From: Scedosporium boydii
Lineage: Eukaryota > Ascomycota > Sordariomycetes > Microascales > Microascaceae
Assembly (NCBI GenBank): GCA_002221725.1
Contig: NJFT01000009.1
Span: 310,001-374,000, forward strand
Reading direction: 5' to 3'
DNA: 64,000 nt
Every line of letters starts with the position of its first letter. Position 1 is the stretch's first letter. Below the pieces are notes generated by a model. It was not told the origin of the DNA. It was given only the letters and a program-made list of their open reading frames with translations, and made no database searches. The position numbers and the translations under genes are program-made. Below are positions 23,092-34,242 of this stretch, in pieces.

Positions 23092-24792
23092 ATGTCTATG
23101 ATCACGGCGGCCCAGTGGGTTCCGCGCGGAGTCGCGGCACCCTTCCCGGCGAAGTACAATTTTGATGAGGCCGAATTCGAGAGGATAGCGGAGTTGGCCA
23201 AGCTCCAGCTCGACGATGCGAATGAAGACCTCGAGGAGGCCCAAAATGCCGAAGACGAGGTAGAAACATCACAAAATGGTTCGGAGGCAGAGGGCAAAAA
23301 GAAGAAGAAGTCCAAGAAGGAGGAGAAGCAAGACGAGTAGGTTTTCTTCTGGCCGGACGATCGAGTATACGATCCAAGTTACTAACTGAGGATTAACAGC
23401 CTTGCGCTAGATGACGACCTCAAAGAATACGATCTCGAGAACTACGACAACGATGACGAAGAGGGCGCCCCGTCGGGCCAGCCCCTCGCCATGTTTGGCA
23501 ACATTAAATCACTTACATACTACGAGTCCAACAAAGATGACCCTTATATCCAGCTACCAGAGAATGAAGAGGAGGACGAGGACAGGGAGGACCTCCAGAT
23601 CTTGGCGACGGACAATCTTTTACTCGCAGCCAAGGTCGAAGACGATCTCGCTCATCTCGTAGTACACGTCTACGAAGACAACGAAAGCAACCTATACGTG
23701 CATCACGACATCATGCTCCCCGCGATCCCGCTGTGTGTAGAATGGCTCGATATCCCCGTGCAAAAGGAGGGCGTCGACAAGGAATCGAGGGCAAATTTCG
23801 TCGCCATAGGTACAATGGATCCTGACATCGAGATTTGGGATCTCGACACCATCGACAGCATTTACCCCAACGCGGTCCTTGGCCAAGGCGCGAATGCCGA
23901 AGGCGTGAAGGAGAAGAAAAAGAAGAAGAAGAAGTCGAAAAAGGCCAACGACGAGTACCATGTCGACGCCGTCCTCTCTCTGGCTGCTAACAGGAAGCAC
24001 CGCAACCTACTAGCCTCGGCCTCGGCAGACAAGACCATCAAGCTCTGGGATCTCCACACCACAAAGTGCGCCAAGTCTTACTCTTACCACACGGATAAGG
24101 TGTGCTCAGTAGCATGGCACCCTGTCGAGTCGACGGTGCTACTCAGCGGAAGCTATGACAGGACTGTTGTCGCGGCCGATATGAGGGCGCCAGATGCTCA
24201 AGTGCCCCGGTGGGGAGTGGAGAGCGACGTAGAGAATGTACGGTGGGATCCTCATAACCAAAACAACTTCTTCGTCTCGACGGAGAACGGCATGATTCAC
24301 TACCACGATATCCGAAACGCGCCGGCGAACCCCACAGCGACAAAGCCTGTTTGGACGCTTCAGGCGCACGACGAGTCAGTTTCGGCCTTTGACATCAACG
24401 GCGTAATTCCAGGGTTCATGGCCACGGGATCGTCCGACAAGACGGTCAAGATTTGGAACATTCAACCCACGGGACCGAGCATGGTGGTGTCGAGGAACCT
24501 GGACGTTGGGAAAGTGTTTTCCGCGACGTTTGCACCCGATCCCGAGGTGGCGTTCAGGCTTGCGGTGGCCGGTAGCCGCGGCACGATAAATGTATGGGAC
24601 ACGAGCACGAATGCGGCTGTAAGGAAAGCCTTTGCTGGCAGGGTTCCGGATGTGCCGGTTGGCGAGGAGGATAGACTTGTCGGTGTGGAGGAGGAGAGCA
24701 GCGAATCAAGTGAGGGAGAGGATGAGGAGGGCGATGATGATGACGACGATGACGATGATGCTATTAGCGGTGATGCTATGGATGAGGACTAG
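23092..24792 (+). CDS. PWP1: Periodic tryptophan protein 1 homolog (WD40 ribosome-biogenesis factor)
   Basis: Two exons, 23092-23336 and 23400-24792, give 545 residues; the 63-nt intron has donor GTAGGT, branch CTAAC and acceptor ACAG, phase 2. The N-terminus MSMITAAQWVPRGVA is the PWP1 signature. An acidic and Lys-rich stretch follows, then WD40 repeats: DPDIEIWDLD, SADKTIKLWDLHT, SYDRTVVAADMR, STENGMIHYHDIR, SSDKTVKIWNIQ and SRGTINVWDTS. The tail is very acidic, with runs of Asp and Glu. A Lys-rich insert (KEKKKKKKKSKK) lies between the first two blades and looks like a nucleolar-targeting segment. In yeast and animals Pwp1 acts in 60S pre-ribosome maturation in the nucleolus. ATG 23092 is preferred over the ATG two codons on because it is first. 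Confidence 0.93.
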
Positions 24793-27700
24793 AAAATTGG
24801 ATTTTTTTTTTTCTTCCTGACACCTTCTCCTAAGATACCGAGACAGTATCAGTCATGAACATAAAGTGAACACAAAGTGAATGGTGTCACAGCAGAAACT
24901 ATGGTTTTCGGTTGCATATGAGTGATACCGGGAGTGTTGCCGTCTGAGACGCAGATAAAAGTATCCGCGAATGCTAGGTTTGGTGAGGTTGGAGGGGCAC
25001 CACCTACTGCGTCAGGTCAAACTTGCACGAGAGTTGAGATTTGTCATACATGGAGCAACGGTGATGATGCTTTTAGAGAATTCAACTCTCGTACCTTCGT
25101 ACTCCTTCATATATTGTAGCAAAATGAGAAGAAAAAGAAAGAAAAAAATAAAAGAGAGAGGGAGAGTGTCATTTGCGGAGGAAAAGTTAAAAAGGGTGAA
25201 AAAAGAAACGAACTGTGCTTCGAACTGGACGTGACCGGGATCGAACCGGTGACCTTTTACAGACGCCATTGGAAAATTCCGATGTTGATGCGAAGCAAAC
25301 GCGATACCACTACGCCACACGCCCTGTTGCTTGTGATGACCGACCCGCCTTACCTTTGGTCATGGCTTGGGTGCGAATCAACCAAGCCAAATCCAACATT
25401 TCGCCCAAACCCTTCTTGGACCCTATTACAATAAAATTTTGGATTGGTCCTCTGATGTCATCAGGGTCCCTTTACATTATCCCCTACAATGTAAAACAGA
25501 AGAAGTTATGAGTCGAAGACTCAAAAAGTAAGACAAGGAGCGGTGCGGGCTCTTACTCACTACCGAGAAACCATTTTACCTCTTTGAGGAAGGCGAGAAG
25601 GTTTATCGGCATGAGGACCCTCTGCGTGTCATTAATCCACTAAGCCCTCGGTCACCGATTATCCGAACCTTTCCCAAAACCGGGTGCCGCCTCCGATGCG
25701 CAAAGCTCTCCCCCGGTTGGCGGCCTTCAGGACTGTTTTTTTCTTCTCCCCTCTTTCTTTCTTCCGTTTTTCCTTTTCTACCCGTTTTCGTGAATGGCAA
25801 CTTTCTCTTTCTTCGTCGACAGCGCATTGTCCCTCGCGCGGATCACGAAATCATCTAGAACAATTCTGAGCCGTGGATCACAATGCGGATACCGGACTAT
25901 TGTTGGATCTGGGTCTCGCCTCGTTCGTAGGGGTAACGTCCGAAAAAGTAAACGCCAATGTCTAAGACAAACTCGGACGGAGGTGGCGTAAGCCAAAGAC
26001 AGTTGACGGACGGGGCGCCAGTAACATGCACTCAGGAGTGCCCAGTGACCATCCAGGATCGCCCGTGGGCGGCGGTGGGCTTACGCAGGCACACAGGCAG
26101 CGCACCAATCGTGTAGCCCTAGCGCCCCTGAAACGCCGGCCCACATTTCTCAGAAACATCGAAGAAAATGGCCAATCAAGTGCGTCCGAAGAGTGACAAA
26201 AGACCCACACACGTTACATCCACAGGCACCAAAAGGATATTACAGTGTCGGTGAATAAGCACTGTACATTGAATGTATCTTGCCTCTTGGACAATGACAC
26301 TCATCCGAAGTCCAGGCGGAAGACGAAGACCTAAGCCGTGGACCACCGGTGATCATGTTTGGGTCCCAAGTGAGACCAGAGCTTTCACCGGCAAAAGAGG
26401 CCCAAACCTGGATGGGACGAAGGATAAATGGAGATCCCTTGGTTTGCTTTTCCAATAACGCCTTCGCATGAGTGGCGAAGGCGAAAAGCAGTGAAGCAGG
26501 AACTTTCTCATGTCAGATGAACGTATTACTAGTGGAATGTGAAAAGAGTAGAGGGGAGGAGGCACTGGCGTACCAGCACACTAAGCGCTCGAGATATAAA
26601 CCGGAACCCAGTGTTTGACTAGTTTGAGTAGTGCCCGGATTGCGCTTCTTCGGCACCATGATGTTAGTGAATCTTTATCACTGGTCGATTACTGGTCGTG
26701 GCTGTTCTCTTGGTCCCAGGCACCACTGTTTAACTAACATTTGATCAATTCTTCCCTAATCCTCCGCCGAGCTCTCAGTGAAGTGTACTGAGTACACGCC
26801 CACGTACAGTATTAACTCGAGACACTTGGCCCTTGGTGGAGCGCTCCCGACCTTGTGGGCTTTCCTACTGTGCTGTCTGAGTTGTACGTACATACATTGA
26901 TCTGCTGGTCGCTGCGGGATGAGGTACCGGCGCGAGCCAGTTCGCTTGGAACCATGCGCTGATCCTCTTTCCATCAAGGCGCTTCAGGTAATTAGCCGTA
27001 CCGCTGTAAAGCCGAATTTCCTTCCTGCCGATATCGAAACACTCGTAGATACCTGGATTGAAAGCGAAATACTTCCGGGTTTTCACTCTGATGATCAAGT
27101 TGACGAGTTGAATCATTGATGCGATCGGGACCATATGGTGAACTCTACACTATTCTCACCCCATTCTGCGCTGTCCAACGACTGAATTTCGCGCATGCGA
27201 CTGACCCTGGAGCTAGTACGAAATAGTGTAAATTGCTGCAGGAGGATGAGAGAGCCCCATTTTGACATGGAAATCGGGCGACAGTGGTGACAGCGAAGAA
27301 GATGTGGGAAGAACCCTGGAGACTCTGGCCGGGGTGGGCGGGGGGAATGGACACTACGATTGGACGATGGGGAACCAGATGTCCGACCAACTCAGGGGAC
27401 ATGGGAGCCAAGCTAGAACATGGGCGAATAATAATCGCCGGACCAACTCGAGAGAAAAATCGGGGACAGGGGGGCTTATGTCTTGGAAAAGCAAAGGGAC
27501 TGAGGGGAGATGCCTACTCATGCAGCGGAGTGGACAAGATGCTACGTATGAGTACAGTATGTAGGGAGGGACAGCAAACCAATCGATCAATGTACCTCAC
27601 AGACGACGCTGAGTGCGTAAAGTACTTGCATGCCCAACATCAACGTTTCCTTCGAAGAGGCAGAGAAAAAAAAGCCCGAAGTGCCTTTAATCCCTCTGCA

Positions 27701-28857
27701 ACCCTCCCATCGCCGCCTTTCCTCTCCTTTTCATGTTCAATCGTCGAACTCCAGATCCTCCCGTGATCGGTTACTTTCGTTCCTCGAAGGCCTGCCTTTG
27801 GACCTCAAGCCTTACGCTCCTTCAGACTCGCTTCTTCTTCGCTCCTTGTTCTTTGTTCACTTTCTCGCTGGTCCGGAAAGATACATGCCCTGTCGACACC
27901 CTCAAGGAGCGACCTGGACAAATCCTCGCCAAACCGCGACATAGCGACACAGCTTAGAGACTCACACTCATTGTCCCACAAGCCGGGGAAACAACCCTCG
28001 GCTACAGTAACACTTGTCACGCTCATTCCTGACGAACATCATCCGTCTTTTTTGAGAAAAAGACGGCTTCACTTGCCACAATCCAGTGTTTCCTGCTCTC
28101 CGGGTACGACTTCATTGCACGCGCCTTGACGGTTTTAAGAGTCGCGTCCCTGGTTTGAGCGCCTTTCATTTATTACTTCGCATTCTCACAAGGACCGGAT
28201 TCCTAAACGGAAAACAGCTCTGCGCAACTCATTCTCTTATTCTTCAACTTCTTTTTTTCTTCACTTCATTCCTGGACTGGAGCTACTTTGTAAGAGTTCC
28301 TCGGATTTCCACGCGGCAGTCGCAACCAAAGCGAGCGCAGCTTCCTATTTTTGTCAAGGCCCAGAGTCTCTTGATCACCTCGATTCAAGTTCCAATCAAT
28401 CTGCGCACGCCTCTCCCGAAGTGGCATCTCCTTTATTACCTTGAAATTCTTCGCTGCAACAACTTTTTCCTGCTGCTGCAGCGCTTGCGTCCTTTTCTTT
28501 TCGTCCGTGGAGACACACCAGACACAACTGAACCCTCCCGCCTTCATACCACCCGCACCCACCACCACATCGTGACTGCTACCTGCTACCACTTGACCTT
28601 CCCAAATCTTGGTTCTGCATACACCCCCCCAATCACGACTGCAGCTTGCAGCATTGATTGCTACCGTACCAAGACACTGTCTCTCCTCCCCACCCGTTCT
28701 GGTTGTCCTTCTCTCGGCCCAGGCCAGTGCGCTACCACCAGACCCTAAATCGAATCTGCTTTTATTCCCGTCTTCTCGGCAATCCAACTTTCGATTTACT
28801 TTCTTGTCGTCCTTTCCAAGACTTGGCCAACCCGAAAAGTCGACAACTACCAGCACA
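24793..28857. other. Gene-poor 4.1-kb region containing one tRNA
   Basis: Apart from the tRNA-Ala at 25226-25324 I see no gene. Open frames such as 26865-27134 (-) and 27284-27766 (+) are short and lack family-like content. From about 27630 to 28857 the plus strand becomes C- and T-rich, which fits a long leader of the gene at 28858. Confidence 0.5.
25226..25324 (-). tRNA. tRNA-Ala, anticodon CGC, with a 27-nt intron
   Basis: Read on the minus strand from 25324, the acceptor stem GGGCGTG pairs with CACGTCC, followed by the discriminator A. The D arm is GCG/CGC. The anticodon stem TTTGC pairs with GTAAA, with one G-U. The loop is TTCGCAT with anticodon CGC at 25292-25290. The T arm is ACCGG-TTCGATC-CCGGT. 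The 27-nt intron at 25288-25262 begins one base 3' of the anticodon, the canonical eukaryotic position. The mature length is 72 nt. The first 15 bases match fungal tRNA-Ala as I know it. A poly-T stretch for Pol III termination is present shortly downstream. Confidence 0.95.
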
Positions 28858-29826
28858 ATGCCAGCCATAGTCAGAGCGTTGACGACGCGAAAGGTGAAGA
28901 TGAGCCTTGAGCTTGCTCAAGAGGCGAGGGAGAGGGCCGCCATGCAGCGAAGCAAGACCACGAAGCAGACCATTGGCCGAACCGACTCGGCTCGATCTCA
29001 CCCTTCTCGATCCAACTCGTCTGCCACGCGCCCAAAGATTTCCGCACCCATCGAACTCATTCACACGACGAACATGCTCTCGTACAATGCACCAGATCTT
29101 CCCAGGCCTTCCACTAGCACCTCGAGCAGGTCTTCTGCCAAGTCCGTGACGCACACCGACGAAGAGTCTGATCGCAGTCCTTCGACTGCTGCGTCCACTC
29201 CTCCCACCAGTCCAGATGTTCCCTCTAGCGAACTCAAGCGATCGACATCGCCCGAGCCGAACCACCTCTCATGCTACTTTATGCCTCCCCTGCCCGCGCA
29301 GGTCTCCAGCAGCTCACCTTTGGCATCGGCGCCAGCTATTCCTCAACGCGCCCCTTCGCACACGAAGCAGGCCTCTATCGATCGCCAAAGGTCCATTTCG
29401 CACATGTCCAAGGATAGCGCCAGGTCCATGTCGAGGGGCAACTACTCTTTCACCCGAAGCGCCTCGACTGCCACCTCCTTCTCCAGCATGTCCCAGGACT
29501 CCGTCCAGACCCAGTCCACCGGTATCTCGTCGACAGGCTCTTACGCCCCCGTGAGTGCCCCTGTCGAGAAGATGCAGTACACTCCTCCTCCTCCCTCGCA
29601 GCACCCCTTCGGTCTCGAGCTCGCCCAGGTTACCGAAATCGCCGAGGAGTTCGGCGTCAGCAGCAAGCTCGAAATCATTGATGAGGAGGAGCAGGAGCTT
29701 GCGTCTCGTGGGCTTTGCAAAATTAGTGCCGATGTGTATCTCAATGACATCAAGAACATTGCGTCCTTTTTCTTCCACGATCGCGATGCCACACACGCCA
29801 GACCCGCTCCCGCGGTTTGGATCTAA
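28858..29826 (+). CDS. Serine-rich conserved fungal protein of unknown function
   Basis: One exon encodes 322 residues; the ATG at 28858 has a good context (ACAATG) and is followed by MPAIVRALTTRKVKMSLELA. The middle of the protein is Ser, Thr and Pro-rich (DRSPSTAASTPPTSPDVPSS and similar) and looks disordered, with many SP/TP sites. The C-terminal 90 residues look folded: HPFGLELAQVTEIAEEFGV, then DEEEQELASRGLCKISADVY and DIKNIASFFFHD, ending PAVWI. I do not recognise a named domain and give no function. The frame stays open upstream to 28609, but there is no ATG there. The long pyrimidine-rich sequence before the ATG looks like a leader rather than coding sequence. Confidence 0.72.
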   Translation: MPAIVRALTTRKVKMSLELAQEARERAAMQRSKTTKQTIGRTDSARSHPSRSNSSATRPKISAPIELIHTTNMLSYNAPDLPRPSTSTSSRSSAKSVTHTDEESDRSPSTAASTPPTSPDVPSSELKRSTSPEPNHLSCYFMPPLPAQVSSSSPLASAPAIPQRAPSHTKQASIDRQRSISHMSKDSARSMSRGNYSFTRSASTATSFSSMSQDSVQTQSTGISSTGSYAPVSAPVEKMQYTPPPPSQHPFGLELAQVTEIAEEFGVSSKLEIIDEEEQELASRGLCKISADVYLNDIKNIASFFFHDRDATHARPAPAVWI

Positions 29827-30084
29827 GCTCTAAGGCCGCGACAGTTTCGACGCATCCTTCTTCGTTGTACATACACGTTTACGTTTCTTTTACATTACTT
29901 CTACCCACGAGCACTGGACAGGCAAACGGCGATACAAAGGCACGCATTCCAACAGGAGAGGATTGGACCAAATGAATGGAGGGCAAAGCAAATGGGGGCT
30001 ACATGGTAACGGTTTTCAAGGGACATCTGGCGTTGGGGCTTTTTACAAATAGTTGATTTTGTCAATTTCTTCCCCTTTTCTTTA

Positions 30085-30106
30085 CCCCCCCCCCCCCCCC
30101 CCCCCC
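30085..30106. repeat. Poly(C) tract, 22 nt
   Basis: An uninterrupted run of 22 C lies 260 bases past the stop of the serine-rich gene. The complementary G22 could form quadruplex structures. Length may be affected by sequencing or assembly error. Confidence 0.8.
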
Positions 30107-31914
30107 AAACGCCTTGCGGCTTTTCTTTTTACAAGTTATGTGGTGAATATTCCCCGTGCCGTTAGAGGCAGCAACCTACCGAGTCTGGTACATTTCTGCC
30201 GACTTACATGTCGGTTCCAATTGAGATACCATTTTCCCCAAAAAGCTGATTGCCTACGAGTCTCTGTGATCTATAGGTCTTCCCTTGCCCTTGACAGTAA
30301 CTTTGGCAACATTGCTGGGCCTAGTGTTATCATGTGGCCTGGCCTTTGCCACCCCGGAGCTAGTAAGACCGAAAATCGTGCTCTCTATGAAAACGAGATG
30401 TACGTTCTTGGAGTGCGGGGTGGATAATATGCGACGTGAAGCTCATGTGAGACGCTTCTAAAAGCCGAGGCGAGCAACTCCCCATGTGCTTCCTCCACTT
30501 GTCCGTCGAAACCCTGGAACTTCCACGAGTGCCCCATGGGGGGAAAGAACCACTAGTCGATCCTTGGCCTTCTTCTGCTCATCTAGTGCTAGTGGCGGTT
30601 TTCCCTTGTCGACCCATGTCATTTGATTGCTGCAATTAATTAATCCACGAGGTGGGATGGAGCGGTCTCAGGACGTTAAAATCCCGAACTGCCTAAACCT
30701 CCATATTGAGTAAGCCTGCTAGAGGACCTGCGGATTGGCTAGGAGGGAAACCTGGAGGTGGCTTGCTTGTTTCTATTGTCTTTCTTTCTGGTGGGAAGTT
30801 AATACTAGGTGCGTGGTAATTCTTCCGCCTAAATCCTTGAATGGGGAACTGGAATGAGAAGTTATCTGTCTCTCTAGGCTAGACTCTTCGGTCCTCACAC
30901 CAACACTCCGGGGAGAAAGAACTTGAGCATTAGGTCGAAATCCAGTGCCGGACCAGCAGCCTTGAATCACGAGATATCGAAACAGTCCTGCACACTTTCT
31001 CGAGCTCGAAACAATGTTCCCGGTGTTTCTATAGGCTGGATAAAGGCGGACAGATGACGAAAGAACATCGTGAGACTTTCCATTTCTGCCTAGCAAAGGG
31101 AAAAAGAAGAAAAGCGAAAGGAAAAAAAAAAAAAAGACGAAAAGAGAAGATGTGAGAAACAAAATTGTTTCGGCTTTCCTCCCGCTGTTTCAATGGTCGG
31201 CGCGGCAGTTGCGGGAGGGAGTGATTGTCGATCAACCGGCGTTTTCTAGCAGAGAAGAGACAGCACGGGCCTGGGAGTAGTACCCGGTCTTGGACAGTTG
31301 GATCAATATGGCCCGGGGCTGAAGTGACAAGGGGAAGAGTGTCCGGGAGGCTCAAGACACACGGTTGTAGTTTACCTTTGTAGTGTACGGAGTATGTCGT
31401 GAGACGGGAAACTAAGACACGGGGTTTGGCGTATTACCAAGAGATCACCTAGCCAGGCCAGGCTCCCAAGGGTCAAGGGTCATGTCTTACTGCTCGAATT
31501 GCTCCATGCGGGCATATCGATGAAAAAGGTGAAGTTTCAATCAGTCCGCCCAGGTCGACTGATCTACGCTGAGTTGACTAGCTTCACGACACGACCCCTT
31601 TCGGCCCTGTTAACTGGGACTGCCTCTAGTCGAATCAATCGAGGGATAATGCTGTCGGGTTCGCGGCAAGGGGGACAGCGAATTTATGTCGCTAATCCAT
31701 GCTGGCGGAGGCCATGACCCTTTGTCTTGACGGAGAGGCGGCTTTGCTCATGCAAGCCATTCGTCATTCGGTCTTGGTCGGTGATGTCAGTGCAATGCCA
31801 AGGAGATCTTGCATCAATTGATCTAAAGAGCCAAGCAGGCCCTACAGCAAGGATCTACCGCAATAGAGTCGAGAAAAAGAGGCCTCTACACTTTCCAATG
31901 TGTCCACTCTTCCC

Positions 31915-31955
31915 CTCTTAACTGCCAAGAGAGCACCACACCTCTTGGTTAAGAG
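31915..31955. repeat. Imperfect inverted repeat CTCTTAAC...AAGAG
   Basis: The left arm at 31915-31931 (CTCTTAACTGCCAAGAG) and the right arm at 31942-31955 (CTCTTGGTTAAGAG) are complementary apart from three extra bases, and each is itself nearly palindromic. Confidence 0.6.
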
Positions 31956-32046
31956 CAAGAAATCGATGTCTAATCAGTGAAGCAGGTCGTGTAAGTGAGC
32001 CTTAACCGGGCTCGGGACTCCGAGCGCCGGCTGGATTGGGCAGTTG

Positions 32047-32056
32047 ATCACGTGAT
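32047..32056. promoter_or_regulatory. ATCACGTGAT palindrome upstream of the deacetylase gene
   Basis: A perfect 10-bp palindrome with a CACGTG core ends 217 bases before the start of the polysaccharide deacetylase gene. It is a candidate bHLH binding site by sequence only. Confidence 0.35.
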
Positions 32057-32272
32057 AACCACACCAACAAAACACATGCTGCGTTGTCAAGCAAGACTGA
32101 CACAATCAACTCATCCGCATCTCTTGGAGGGTCGACGTCCTCCGTTGAATCGCAAACGGACGGTCCTAATTTCCCCTATTGATCTGATGGACTCCAGTCT
32201 CAGGTAGCCGATGCCTTTCCTATATGGTAAGGCAAAGTAGGCCCCGCTGTCCGAATCCCATCACCATCCCAC

Positions 32273-33058
32273 ATGTCTCCTTTTTCCATCCTCCGCATCC
32301 CAACGAAGCTGCGCCGGCGCGCAAGGCGCAACCGAATGAAGACCCTCCTATTCCTCATATTCCTCGTCCTCCTCCTCGTCGTCCCCTTCTACGTCATCTA
32401 CAAGCCGCCGGCGGCTCTCATCCGACACTTTGCCCGAAAATGGCCCGACGTACTCTTCCAGGTCGAGACGAAAAAGAAGATCATCGCGCTGACGCTCGAC
32501 GATGCGCCGAGCGTACACACGCGGCAGATAATGGAGCTATTACGAGCAAATGATGCGAAGGCGACCTTCTTCGTGATCGGCTCGCAGGTCGAGGGCCGAG
32601 AGGATCGCCTTCGGGAGCTTATCCGGAATGGAAACGAGCTCGGGAACCACGCCATGCACGATGAGCCGTCACGGTCTTTAAGCGACGAGAAGCTCGAGTC
32701 GGAGATCTACGAAGTGCGCCAGATGCTCCGGGATGCGTACGAGAAGGAAGGGATCGATCCGCCGAATAACTACTTCCGACCGGGATCGGGCTTGTTCAGC
32801 GATCGCATGCGGCGTCTCGCCAACAGGCTGGGGTACAGGATAGTCCTTGGTGGGATATATCCTCATGACCCGCAGATCCCGTACTGGTGGATGAACGCGA
32901 ATCATATTTTGAGCATGTTGAGGCCCGGGGCTATCATCATCTGCCATGATCGGAGGAGCTGGACTGTGCCGATGTTGAAGAAAGTGCTTCCGGAGGCCAA
33001 GAGGAGGGGTTACAAGTTTGTTACCGTCACGGAGCTTTTGAAGGAGGAGGAGACCTAG
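32273..33058 (+). CDS. Membrane-anchored polysaccharide deacetylase (NodB domain)
   Basis: One exon encodes 261 residues. A basic N-terminus (RRRARRNR) precedes a hydrophobic helix, about residues 24-42, which looks like a signal anchor. The NodB/CE4 motifs follow: TLDDAPS with the Asp pair; GNHAMHDEPS, matching the H-x3-H metal ligands; RPGSGLF, replacing the usual RxPxG arginine motif; and IIICHDRRS for the catalytic histidine. CE4 enzymes remove N-acetyl groups from chitin or related polymers, so a cell-wall or secretory-pathway role is likely, but the substrate is inferred. There is no chitin-binding domain. TLDDAPS departs from the consensus TFDDGPS. A later ATG at 32336 would start just before the hydrophobic helix and remains possible. 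Confidence 0.87.
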   Translation: MSPFSILRIPTKLRRRARRNRMKTLLFLIFLVLLLVVPFYVIYKPPAALIRHFARKWPDVLFQVETKKKIIALTLDDAPSVHTRQIMELLRANDAKATFFVIGSQVEGREDRLRELIRNGNELGNHAMHDEPSRSLSDEKLESEIYEVRQMLRDAYEKEGIDPPNNYFRPGSGLFSDRMRRLANRLGYRIVLGGIYPHDPQIPYWWMNANHILSMLRPGAIIICHDRRSWTVPMLKKVLPEAKRRGYKFVTVTELLKEEET

Positions 33059-33295
33059 AAAAGGCATCGGGTCTATATCGACCAACATTTGCGTTGGTCT
33101 ATAAAGGGCGAGGTCGAGGGTTGTATTATGATCTATGTATGTCTTTGGGAATTGTTGGCGTTATTTGGGGCATCTCTGATAGATCTTGTAAACCGTATAT
33201 TCACCCCTAATATCAATGTTATAGACTTGTATGCCGCAGAATTCGCCGCTTGCTGTGTTTAAGATTGCCCGAAGCCGTACCATGAGGCATAGGCT

Positions 33296-33865
33296 TTACC
33301 GCCGAATTTCGAAGCCGGTTTCACTCTCAACTACATCTCGGTCCTCCCTGTCAAGCTTCACCACCAAGGCATACCTTGGTCCCTGGTTGATATGCTTTAC
33401 TAATTTCTCGATATCGTCCTCATCTCCCTGAGCCTCGCCATCAACCTAGATCGTCCCCTCTTAGCTGTCCGTATCTAACATCCACACGACAAACTGATAA
33501 GTGGTCCATAGTCATGCCTACCTACCTTGTTGTTAGGGATGTTGCGGACCCATCCCGTTAGGTTAAGCTCCCGTGCCTTTCTCTGAGTAAAGAATCTAAA
33601 CCCTCGAAAACTCGGGTCAATTTCATGTAAAATTCAACGCATACATAGTCGAACAAAACCAAAACGTACCGGAAGCCAACGCCTATATATGCGGCCCGTT
33701 AGGTGGTTGTCACACTCCAAAGGCGCTGCGTGTAAGCCGGACTTACCCTGGACTTCTCCACCATGCACACGAAAATAGATCTAGCCAGGCATATCCAGTT
33801 AGAAGTTCCACATTTTAGTGAATGAGCAGGCATCCCGACAGCACTCTTCTTACTCTTTTCGTCAT
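33296..33865 (-). CDS. Acylphosphatase, five exons including 12- and 13-nt coding exons
   Basis: Too fragmented for simple open-frame detection. Exons on the minus strand are 33865-33854 (12 nt), 33780-33747 (34 nt), 33682-33670 (13 nt), 33595-33526 and 33445-33296, giving 92 residues with closed phases. The product starts MTKRIYFRVHGGEVQG and continues VGFRFFTQRKAR and LNLTGWVRN, with INQGPRYALVVKL and ETGFEIRR at the end. These are the acylphosphatase landmarks: the phosphate loop GxVQGVGFR with catalytic R20 and the catalytic N38 in WVRN. The enzyme hydrolyses carboxyl-phosphate bonds of acyl phosphates in the cytosol. The length is exactly that of the family (90-100). Donors include GTAAGT and GTACGT; the first intron has a CTAAC branch site. 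It diverges from TLS1 and converges with the deacetylase. Confidence 0.93.
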
Positions 33866-34242
33866 TATAGCCGTTGTTTGTGACTGTTCTTACTTCAATC
33901 TCGATTGGAGACGGGCGAGCCGAGACTTCACTACCCTTGTAGGCGGGGTATAGTGCGTTATCGAGATAAACTTGGGGGATAACCCAATTGGATTCTGTAT
34001 CGGCAGAAGATCGGCTAATTATTTCACAACATTTAAGACTCGACAACGCCAATCTTTCGCCTCCCTTGAGGAGGTCAAAGTCGTCTCGAGGCAGTCAATT
34101 GTGCCACACCATTGCCAACCTCACAACGCCTATCCATTAATAACAGAATTTTATCAACCGAGACGAGAAACACGCGACAATCCAACCGGCAAATTCGAAA
34201 CGAAAAGCGAAACCCCTTCATAATCACAACCATTGCGCCGCA
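33866..34242. promoter_or_regulatory. Divergent promoter region, acylphosphatase and TLS1
   Basis: The 377 bases between the two divergent start codons must contain both promoters. The part nearest TLS1 is CA-rich with CAACC and AACGCC stretches. I see no clear TATA element. Confidence 0.5.

Larger units (their letters stand above)
29827..32272. other. Intergenic region, 2.4 kb, no gene seen
   Basis: Short open frames only. It contains a C22 homopolymer, an A-rich tract near 31115, one TACGGAGTA at 31386, a near-palindrome at 31915-31955 and an ATCACGTGAT site 217 bases before the deacetylase start. Confidence 0.5.

Noticed and set aside
28086..28748. Plus-strand open frame of 220 codons before the serine-rich gene
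   Set aside because: Composition follows the C/T-rich leader; no conserved content and out of phase with the downstream gene.
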